64,000 nucleotides of DNA from Acetobacteraceae bacterium (GTDB lineage Bacteria; Pseudomonadota; Alphaproteobacteria; Acetobacterales; Acetobacteraceae). The notes below the pieces were generated by a model. It saw only the letters and a program-made list of their open reading frames with translations. It was not told where the DNA came from and searched no databases. The stretch lies in contig JAIXWG010000039.1 of the NCBI GenBank assembly GCA_027482245.1, forward strand, positions 124,001 through 188,000. The letters run 5' to 3'. Below, one piece after another: positions 52,339-60,200 of this stretch (its first letter is position 1; every line of letters begins with the position of its first letter). Position numbers and translations under genes: made by a program.

Positions 52339-53703
52339 ATGCCCGATACCAATGCGGCGCCAGGACCGATCCCGCTGGCCGCGGCCGACCTCCTGGCCCG
52401 GATCGAAGCGCGGGATGCCATCGCGGGGGTGATCGGCCTCGGCTATGTGGGCCTGCCGCTGGCGCTCGCGGTGGCGCGGGCGGGCCATCGGGTGATCGGC
52501 TTCGACATCGATGCGCCGAAGGTCGCCGCGCTGAACCAGGGGCGGTCGCCGCTGCGCCACATCGGCGATGCGGCGGTGGGGGAGGCGGTCGGGGGCGGGG
52601 CCTTCGCGGCGACGGCCGATTTCGACCGGCTGGCGGAGCCCGACCTCCTCATCATCTGCGTGCCGACGCCGCTCGACCGGCACCGGGAGCCCGACCTCTC
52701 CTTCGTCGAGGCGACGACGCGGGCGATCGCGCGGCGGCTGCGGCGGGGGCAGCTGGTGGTGCTGGAATCGACCACCTGGCCGGGCACCACGCTGGAACTG
52801 GTGAAGCCGATCCTGGAGGAGACGGGCCTGGCCAGCGGCCGCGACTTCTTCCTGGCCTATTCGCCGGAGCGGGAGGACCCGGGCAACGCGGTCTTCACCA
52901 CCGCGGCGATCCCGAAAGTGGTGGGGGCGGAGGGGCGCGCGGCGCTCGACCTGGCCTGCCGCTTCTACGCCGGCGTCGTGGCCCGCGTCGTGCCCGTCTC
53001 CTCCGCCGCGACGGCGGAGGCGGTGAAGCTGACGGAGAACATCTTCCGCGCCGTGAACATCGCCCTCGTGAACGAGCTGAAGACCATCTACGACGCGATG
53101 GGCATCGATGTGTGGGAGGTGATCGAGGCGGCCTCCACCAAGCCCTTCGGCTACATGCCCTTCCAGCCGGGCCCGGGGCTGGGCGGCCACTGCATCCCGA
53201 TCGATCCCTTCTACCTGACCTGGAAGGCGCGGGAATACGGCATCAACACCCGCTTCATCGAACTGGCGGGGGAGGTGAACACGCTGATGCCGCGCCTGGT
53301 GGTGGAGAAGCTGGCCCAGGCGCTGGACCGGCAGGCGGGCAGGGGGCTGAACGGCGCGCGCATCCTGCTGCTGGGCATGGCCTACAAGCGCAACGTCGAT
53401 GACCTGCGCGAAAGCCCGTCGCTGGTGCTGACGCGGCTGCTGGAAGCCCGCGGCGCGGTGGTGGACTACCACGACCCGCATGTGCCGGAAGTGCCGCGCA
53501 CGCGCGAACACCCGGAACTCGCGGGGCGGCGTTCGGTGCCGGCGGATGCGGCCCGCGTCGCACGCTACGACGCGGTGCTGGTGGCGACGGACCATGACGC
53601 GGTGGACCACGCCGCCATCGCGCGCGCGGCGCGGCTGGTCGTGGATACGCGCAACGCCTGCGCGCGGGCCGGCGTGCACGGCCCGCACATCGTCAAGGCG
53701 TGA
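52339..53703 (+). CDS. Nucleotide-sugar 6-dehydrogenase, UDP-GlcNAc (WbpA) type
   Basis: A 454-residue UDP-sugar dehydrogenase. NAD motif GVIGLGYVGLPLALAVARAG, LLIICVPTPLDRHREPDLSF, VKLTENIFRAVNIALVNELK, the catalytic cysteine in PGPGLGGHCIPIDPFYLTWK, and LLLGMAYKRNVDDLRESPS. The GLGGHCIPIDPFYLTWKAR form is typical of WbpA-like UDP-N-acetylglucosamine dehydrogenases. With the coupled 2-epimerase it would supply an N-acetyl-hexosaminuronic acid (for example ManNAcA) for surface polysaccharide. The stop overlaps the wecB start. Product class firm, exact sugar inferred. Confidence 0.88.
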   Translation: MPDTNAAPGPIPLAAADLLARIEARDAIAGVIGLGYVGLPLALAVARAGHRVIGFDIDAPKVAALNQGRSPLRHIGDAAVGEAVGGGAFAATADFDRLAEPDLLIICVPTPLDRHREPDLSFVEATTRAIARRLRRGQLVVLESTTWPGTTLELVKPILEETGLASGRDFFLAYSPEREDPGNAVFTTAAIPKVVGAEGRAALDLACRFYAGVVARVVPVSSAATAEAVKLTENIFRAVNIALVNELKTIYDAMGIDVWEVIEAASTKPFGYMPFQPGPGLGGHCIPIDPFYLTWKAREYGINTRFIELAGEVNTLMPRLVVEKLAQALDRQAGRGLNGARILLLGMAYKRNVDDLRESPSLVLTRLLEARGAVVDYHDPHVPEVPRTREHPELAGRRSVPADAARVARYDAVLVATDHDAVDHAAIARAARLVVDTRNACARAGVHGPHIVKA

Positions 53704-54776
53704 CGCTCCTCCACCTGGTCGCGGCGGCGCGGCCGAACCTGCCGAAGATCGCGGCGCTGTGGCGTGCGCTGGCGGGGCCGGGCGGGTTCTGCACGCCGCG
53801 CATCCTGCATACCGGGCAGCACCATGACGACGCGCTGTTCGGCCAGCACCTGGACGACCTCGGCCTGCCGGCGCCGCACCTGGCACTCGGCGTGGCCGGC
53901 GGCAGCCATGCGGAGCTGACGGGCCGCACCATGATGGCCTGCGAGGCCGCCTGGCGGGCGGAACGGCCGGCGCTGGTCATCGTGGTCGGCGATGTGGACG
54001 GCACGCTGGCGGCGGCGCTGGCGGCGCGGAAGATGGGCATCCCCGTGGCCCATCTGGAAGCCGGGCTGCGCGGCGGCGACTGGAACATGGCGGAGGAGAT
54101 CAACCGCCGCGCCGTCGATGCCATCAGCGACATCCTGTGGACGACGAACGAGGCCGATGCCGCCGCGCTGGTGGCGGCGGGGCACCATCCGCTGCGGGTG
54201 AGGGCGGTGGGCAACACCATGGCGGACACGCTGCTCCACAGCCTGGACCGCGCCCGCGCGCGCGCCCTGCCGGCGGGGCTGCTGCGCGGCGGCTACGGGG
54301 TGGTGACGCTGCACCGGGCGGAGAATGTGGACAGCGCGGCGCGGCTCGGCGACTGGCTGGATGCGATCGGGGAGGTGGCGGGCCACCTGCCGCTGGCCTG
54401 GCCGATGCACCCCCGCGCGCGGCTGCGGATGCAATCCTTCGGGCTGAAGCCACCGCCCGGCATCCGCGTGCTGTCGCCACTCGGCTACCTGGATTTCGTC
54501 GCCCTGCTGGACGCCGCCGCCTTCGCCGCCAGCGACAGCGGCGGGGTGCAGGAGGAGGCGATGCTGCTCGACACCCCCTGCCTGACGCTGCGCGACAGCA
54601 CGGAACGGCCGCTCACCCTCTCCAGCGGCCGCCTCGTCTCCCCCGCCACGCTGGTACCGGCGGTGGCGGAGGTGCTGGCCGGCGCCTGGCCGCGCGCCCT
54701 GCCGGTGCCGCTCTGGGACCGGCAGGTGGGGGCGCGCATCAGGGCGCATCTGGCGGAGCTGCTGGCGGGCGGCTGA
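53700..54776 (+). CDS. wecB: UDP-N-acetylglucosamine 2-epimerase (non-hydrolysing)
   Basis: A 358-residue GT-B-fold epimerase. AAARPNLPKIAALWRAL, ILHTGQHHDDALFG, VVGDVDGTLAAALAARKMGI, HLEAGLRGGDWNMAEEINRR, VVTLHRAENVD, and the UDP-binding AASDSGGVQEEAMLLDTP. It interconverts UDP-GlcNAc and UDP-ManNAc. GTG start overlapping the dehydrogenase stop (GTGA), so the two act in one pathway. Conserved catalytic residues appear present. The C-terminus ends with the usual helix. Confidence 0.92.
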   Translation: MTLLHLVAAARPNLPKIAALWRALAGPGGFCTPRILHTGQHHDDALFGQHLDDLGLPAPHLALGVAGGSHAELTGRTMMACEAAWRAERPALVIVVGDVDGTLAAALAARKMGIPVAHLEAGLRGGDWNMAEEINRRAVDAISDILWTTNEADAAALVAAGHHPLRVRAVGNTMADTLLHSLDRARARALPAGLLRGGYGVVTLHRAENVDSAARLGDWLDAIGEVAGHLPLAWPMHPRARLRMQSFGLKPPPGIRVLSPLGYLDFVALLDAAAFAASDSGGVQEEAMLLDTPCLTLRDSTERPLTLSSGRLVSPATLVPAVAEVLAGAWPRALPVPLWDRQVGARIRAHLAELLAGG

Positions 54777-54838
54777 GAGGCCCCCACCAAGACGTGCGCG
54801 CCCCGCCCGGGCTGCGCCGCCGCCTGCTGGAGCACGCC

Positions 54839-54854
54839 GCGTTCACCTGAACGC
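54839..54854. promoter_or_regulatory. GCGTTCA/TGAACGC inverted repeat
   Basis: GCGTTCACCTGAACGC is a near-continuous 7-bp inverted repeat with a 2-base centre. Its half-sites TGAACGCA (54848-54855) recur at 54914-54921 in the next element. It lies in the 165-base gap upstream of the acyltransferase gene and may bind the same regulator. Confidence 0.4.
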
Positions 54855-54892
54855 AGCTCGTGCTGTAGAAGTATTTGAATCCAGAGCAGGAA

Positions 54893-54928
54893 ATGCGTTC
54901 GGATGATTCCATCTGAACGCATATGGCT
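54893..54928 (+). promoter_or_regulatory. Polysaccharide promoter element A (inverted repeat + GCATATGGCT)
   Basis: ATGCGTTC (54893-54900) and GAACGCAT (54915-54922) form a perfect 8-bp inverted repeat with a 14-base centre. GATG/CATC inside the centre extends the stem. ATGGCT follows directly. The same arrangement with other arm bases (ATGCAACC/GGTTGCAT, ATGGCT) is found at 63263-63299. TATGGCT may be a -10 box; the acyltransferase ATG is only 13 bases beyond, implying a very short leader. Confidence 0.5.
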
Positions 54929-54941
54929 CTAGGGTCGCGCC

Positions 54942-55736
54942 ATGCACGACATGGCGGGCGGCCCGGATGCACTGCAGGCGGACGGGTTGATTGGGGAGGA
55001 TCGCGCCGGACTGCCATCGACCGCGGGGATGGAGGCGTTCGACCTCTCGCCCGCCGGCATCGCGGCGCTTGGCCAGCGCGGCGTGACGGTGGCGGGGACG
55101 CCGGGGGAGGGCAACCGCGTCTGGCTGCCGCGGGAGGGCAGCGTGGGAACGCTGGCTCTGACCGTCACGCGGGGCGGGGACTACAACACCATCATCATCG
55201 GCCCGCGGAACCCGCGCAGCCGCGCCCGGATCGCGACCGGCGCGCATCGGGGCATCGTGGTGCTGGGCGGCACGACGGGCACCGTGACGCTGACGCTGGC
55301 CATGGCCGGGGAGCGGACGCTGTTCGTCCAGGGGGCGGAGGGTTCCGCCAATGCGCTGAGCTGCAAGCTGGAGGGCGATGGAAGGCGGCTGCTGATCGGG
55401 GCGGGCTGCATGATCTCCACGGGCGTGGAGGTGCGCACCTCCGACAGCCACGCCATCCTCGACATCGCGGGCGGGTGCCAGGTGAACCTGCCGGAGGATG
55501 TGGTGGTGGGCCCGCATGTCTGGCTGGGGCGGGAGGTGCTGGTGATGAAGGGCGTCACCATCGGGCGCGGGTCGGTGATCGGCGCGCGCAGCGTGGTGAC
55601 GGCGGATGTGCCGGACTACGCGCTGGCCGTGGGCGTGCCGGCGCGCATGCTGCGGGCAGGCGTGACCTGGAGCCGTCCGTCGCTGCCGGATGCGGCGCGC
55701 ATCGCCGCCCGGATCGCGGAGGTGGCGCCGCGGTGA
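54942..55736 (+). CDS. Hexapeptide-repeat acyltransferase
   Basis: A 264-residue protein. The N-terminal 60 residues are unassigned. From about residue 70, a left-handed beta-helix: IIIGPRNPRSRARIATGA, IVVLGGTTG, LLIGAGCMISTGVEVRTSD, VVVGPHVWLGREVLVMKGVT, IGRGSVIGARSVVTADVP and the end YALAVGVPARMLR, all typical of LbH O-acetyltransferases. DSH in RTSDSHAILD is the usual catalytic histidine site. It should acetylate a sugar of the local polysaccharide. No Shine-Dalgarno; short leader after promoter element A. Confidence 0.87.
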   Translation: MHDMAGGPDALQADGLIGEDRAGLPSTAGMEAFDLSPAGIAALGQRGVTVAGTPGEGNRVWLPREGSVGTLALTVTRGGDYNTIIIGPRNPRSRARIATGAHRGIVVLGGTTGTVTLTLAMAGERTLFVQGAEGSANALSCKLEGDGRRLLIGAGCMISTGVEVRTSDSHAILDIAGGCQVNLPEDVVVGPHVWLGREVLVMKGVTIGRGSVIGARSVVTADVPDYALAVGVPARMLRAGVTWSRPSLPDAARIAARIAEVAPR

Positions 55737-55767
55737 CGCGGCGCGCCCGGGCCTCGTCCCGCCGCGG

Positions 55768-57105
55768 TCAGGCCGACGGCGCGTTCACCTGGCCGAGCTT
55801 CGGCATGGCGCCGACCCGGATGTATTCGAAGCCGGCGCGATCGACCTCCTCCTCCCGGTACACGTTGCGGAGGTCGACGATGACGGCGCCCTTCATCAGC
55901 TGCCGCAAGCGCTTCAGGTCCAGCGCGCGATAGGCGTCCCATTCCGTGACCAGCACCAGCACGTCGGCGCCGGTGGCGCAGTCATAGGCGCTGTCGGTGT
56001 AGGTGACGTTGTGCAGCACGGCCTTCGCCTGCTCCATCCCCACCGGGTCATGCGCGCGGATCTTCGCCCCCGCGCGCTGCAGCGCATCGATGATGTTGAT
56101 GGCGGGCGCATCGCGCATGTCGTCGGTGTTGGGCTTGAAGGTCAGGCCGAGGATGGCGACCGTCTTGCCCTGCACGGAACCGCCGCAGGCCCGCACCACC
56201 TTGCGCGCCATCGCCGTCTTGCGCGCATCGTTCACCGCCACGACGCTTTCGACGACGCGGAGCGAGACGCCGTAGTCCTGCGCGCTGCGGATCAGCGCCA
56301 GCGTGTCCTTCGGGAAGCAGGACCCGCCATAGCCCGGGCCGGCGTTCAGGAACTTGGAGCCGATCCGCTTGTCCATGCCGATGCCGCGCGCCACCAGCTG
56401 CACGTCGGCGCCGACTTCCTCGCAGAGGTCCGCGATCTCGTTGATGAAGGTGATCTTGGTCGCGAGGAAGGCGTTGGCGGCGTACTTGGTCAGCTCCGCC
56501 GTGCGGCGGTCCGTGAACAGGATGGGCGCGGCGTTCAGCGACAGCGGGCGATACAGCTCCGCCATCACGCCCTTGGCGCGTTCGTCATTGGCGCCGATCA
56601 CCACGCGGTCCGGGCGCTTGAAATCCTCGATCGCCGCGCCTTCGCGCAGGAATTCGGGGTTGGAGACGACGGAGAACTCGGCATCGGGCCGCGTCTCCCG
56701 GATGATGCGCTCCACCACGTCGCCGGTGCCGACGGGGACGGTCGATTTCGTCACCACCACCGTGTAGCCGCTGATGGCCTGCGCGATCTCCTTCGCCGCG
56801 GCGCGGACATAGCTGAGGTCGGCGTGGCCATCGCCGCGGCGGGACGGCGTGCCGACGGCGATGAAGACGGCATCGGCTTCCGCCACCGCGCTGGCCAGGT
56901 CGGTGGTGAAGGCGATGCGCCCCGCGGCGGCGTTGCTGGCCACCAGGGCATCGAGGCCCGGCTCGTAGATCGGGATGCGGCCCTGCTTCAGGTCATCGAC
57001 CTTCTGCTGGTTCACGTCCACGCAGATGACCTCATGCCCGAAATCCGCGAAGCAGGCCCCGGAGACCAGGCCGACGTAGCCCGAACCGATCATCGTCACG
57101 CGCAT
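55768..57105 (-). CDS. ugd: UDP-glucose 6-dehydrogenase
   Basis: A 445-residue UDP-glucose/GDP-mannose dehydrogenase family enzyme, UDP-glucose type. VTMIGSGYVGLVSGACFADF at the N-terminus, VAVGTPSRRGDGHADLSYV, VVTKSTVPVGTGD, LTKYAANAFLATKITFINE, the catalytic cysteine in PGYGGSCFPKDTLAL, and LGLTFKPNTDDMRDAPA. It makes UDP-glucuronate, a precursor for acidic exopolysaccharide. GGAG precedes the ATG. Downstream in the same direction as the giant glycosyltransferase, 116 bases after it. The two dehydrogenases of this region give two different uronic acids. Confidence 0.94.
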   Translation of the reverse strand: MRVTMIGSGYVGLVSGACFADFGHEVICVDVNQQKVDDLKQGRIPIYEPGLDALVASNAAAGRIAFTTDLASAVAEADAVFIAVGTPSRRGDGHADLSYVRAAAKEIAQAISGYTVVVTKSTVPVGTGDVVERIIRETRPDAEFSVVSNPEFLREGAAIEDFKRPDRVVIGANDERAKGVMAELYRPLSLNAAPILFTDRRTAELTKYAANAFLATKITFINEIADLCEEVGADVQLVARGIGMDKRIGSKFLNAGPGYGGSCFPKDTLALIRSAQDYGVSLRVVESVVAVNDARKTAMARKVVRACGGSVQGKTVAILGLTFKPNTDDMRDAPAINIIDALQRAGAKIRAHDPVGMEQAKAVLHNVTYTDSAYDCATGADVLVLVTEWDAYRALDLKRLRQLMKGAVIVDLRNVYREEEVDRAGFEYIRVGAMPKLGQVNAPSA

Positions 57106-57221
57106 GGGACTACTCCATCATTCAAGGCAGGCACGCCCGCTGTCTGGCGGGGGAGGGGGGAGCACCCTGTCGGATGCCCCCCGGCATCATGGCATGGCGC
57201 GGTTAACGCCGAACCCGGTGC

Positions 57222-60200
57222 CTATTGCCACACCACGCCGAGGGTGTGCACCAGGACGCCGAGCTTGCGTTCGTCGCTGCCCTCCCCGGCCTCGGCCGGG
57301 GAGACGGCGCCGGCGCGGCGCAGGCTGACCGGGACCTCCGTGCCGCCGCGGCTGAGGCGGGCGCAGTCGATCTCGATCTTCTGGTGGGCGAAGTCGTCAT
57401 TCTCGAACCGCAGGCTGGTGGCCAGCACGCCATCGACGCGGACCTCCACCATCGCCGGGCCGCTGACCTGCGTGCCGAAGACGCGGCCGAACAGCTCCAT
57501 GCTGAGCGTCTGGCCGGCTTCCGGCGGCCGGGGCAGCCGGATTTCCGCGGATTCGGCGTGGGACCAGCGGCCATCGGGCTCCGCGTCGAACCAGCCGCTG
57601 AGGGTCACGCCCTCCATCTGCCCGTCGACCGAGAAGTCCAGCATGCTGCTGAGCTTCGGCACCACCGGCGGGGGCGCGGTCTCCCCGGCTTCCGCGGCCG
57701 CCTGCTCGGCGACGGAGGGCGTGGCCTCCGGCACCGGTTCCGGCGCGGGTTCGGGTGCCGGGGGCGGCGGGGGCGGCGGCGGCGGGGGCTCGGGCTCCGG
57801 CGGACGCTCCACTTCCTGCAGCAGCCGGTGGCGGCCGAGGCCCGCGGAGGCCAGGCGGTCGCGCACCTTGCGTTCATTGGTGCCCGGGCCGACCAGCAGC
57901 GCCGCGGTCAGCTGCATGCCGAGCAGGCGGCCGTCGCTGTTGATGCCGGCATCCTTGGGCGAGACGGCGCCGAGGCGGCGGAAGTACAGGGTGGCGACCG
58001 GGGTGTCGCCCAGCCGTTCCGCCAGGCCACGGACCTCCGCCAGCACGGTGCGGTCGCCGGTGAATTCCCAGCGGTCCAGCAGCGTGCCGTTCAGCTCCAC
58101 CTCCACCACCGCCGGGGCGGCGGGGCTGCCGGCGATGGTGCGGCACAGCACGAACAGGCGCCAGTTCTGGTCATCCCCCACCACCGGGGCGATCGCCAGG
58201 CCGCCGCCATCGCCGCGGCTCCAGCAGCCCGATCCCTCGGCCGGGTACCAGTTGCCGCGCAGGGTGATCGCGGCTTCCTCCTCCTGCGCCTTGGTGGCGG
58301 GGTCGGCGCCGAACTTCAGGATGCGGTTGCTGCGCAGGATGGGCAGCGCGCGGCGGCTGATGCGGGCCAGCCGGATGCCGAGCGGGCGTTCATCGGTGGA
58401 ACCCTTGGCGACGAAGGGCGACAGCGCGGCATCGACCGCCAGCACCAGGTCCACCGTGCCATCCGCTTCGAGCGCGTGCGGCGGCAGCGGCACGTCGATG
58501 GCGCCCATCCGCCCGGCTTCCACGGCGTAGCGGCCCAGGACGCGGCCCCCGGCGGAGGCCACGACATTCACCGCCTCCGCCCCCGGGGCGGGCAGGAAGC
58601 CCTCGACATCCAGAGTCAGCAGGGCGCCGTCGCGGGCCGCTTCCTCCCCCAGCATCAGGGGCAGGGTGGCGGTGGGGCCGAAGCTCCAGGTCGCGGCGCG
58701 TTCCGGCGCGTGCCAGTCAAGGCCGAGCGCGGCGCGCAGCGTTGCCATTTCCGTCGCCTGCTGGCTGGAGGCGATGGTGAGCGTGCCGCCGGTGGCCAGC
58801 GCCAGGCGGCCGCGGCGCGGCGCGGTGCCGGCCAGACGGGCCTCGAAGCCGATCAGGCCGAAGCCATAGGCTTCCTCCGCCGCGCCGAGTTCCAGCGCCT
58901 TGGGCGCACGGGCATCCGCCGCGACCAGGTCGATGGTCATGGGCTCCGACCGCGCGCGCAGCGCGGCGGGCAGACGCAGCGTGACGGTGGTGGGGACGTC
59001 GCTGGTGAAGGTCCAGGCGCCGACCTCCTCCCCATTCGCGAGCGCCAGCACCAGCAGCGGCGCCGCCGCCGTCGCCACCGGGCGGAGCCGGAGGTCGATG
59101 TCGAGGTCGCGGCCCGGCATCTCGGTGATCGACAGCTCGAGCCGCGGGCGGAGGTCGGTGCTGACCATGCCCCAGCCCGACCGCGTGCCCCAGGCGCCGG
59201 CCAGGAAGGGCTGCACCGGGGTCTCGCCGCCGATGCCATAGACCTGGCCCAGGCTGGCGCGGTGCGGCACGCGGGGGGTGGTGCCGAAATAGAGGCTGGC
59301 ATCCTTCACGCCCGACAGCTGCGCGAGCGCGACCTTGGCGATGCCGAGGCCGACCAGGCGCGCGTCGTCGGATTTGCTGACCTGGCGCACCGGCGTCAGG
59401 CTGCCGCTCTCGAACTCGATCCGCACCAGCTTGCCGCGCGCCGCGAGTGCGGCGGGGATCACGGCGTGCAGGACCTGCAGGTCGCCGCCGCGCAGCTTCC
59501 AGCGCGCCACCGGCGTGCCATTGGCCAGGACCCGGACCTCGAACGGCGTGTTCGGGAAGGACAGGGCCCGTGCCTCGGCGATCAGCACCAGCGGTTCGGC
59601 GGGGGGCACGCCGGGTTCGAAGAGGAGTTCGCTCCGCACGTGGTTGGCCCAGCAGCCCCAGCGTTCCAGCGGGTGCCAGCCGCCGCCGCGGATGCGCGAT
59701 GCCGCGACGCGGTCGGCGAAGTTGACGATGGCGCCGAGCGTGTAGGGCCGCGGCGGGCGGCTGCGGTCCTGGCTGTCCGCCAGCAGGTCCAGCAGGTGCT
59801 CGGCCGATTCGTTCCAGCCGAAGGGCCGGTAGCCGTCGCGGATCTTCGCCTCCGCCGCCGCGCGGGCGGTGCGGCTGCCGGCGTAGAACTGCAGCTTGGT
59901 CGCCCAGGCCGCGACATCCAGCGGGTCCAGCAGCTCCACCAGCCCCGGCGCGATCTCGGGCACCGAGGAGGTGTCGGCGGCGATGCAAAGCTTGCCGTGG
60001 CGCAGGCTCTCCCCCACCGGCAGGCCCCAGCCCTCGTACAGCGAGGGATAGACCGTCATCAGGCAGTTCTCGTAGAGCCAGTCCAGCACCAGGTCATCGA
60101 CGCCGTCGAGGATGGTGACATGGTCGCGCAGCCGCGCGTCGCCGCGCAGCGCGCGGGCCACGTCATGGCCGTTCCAGGCGACGCCGCCCACGATGACGAG

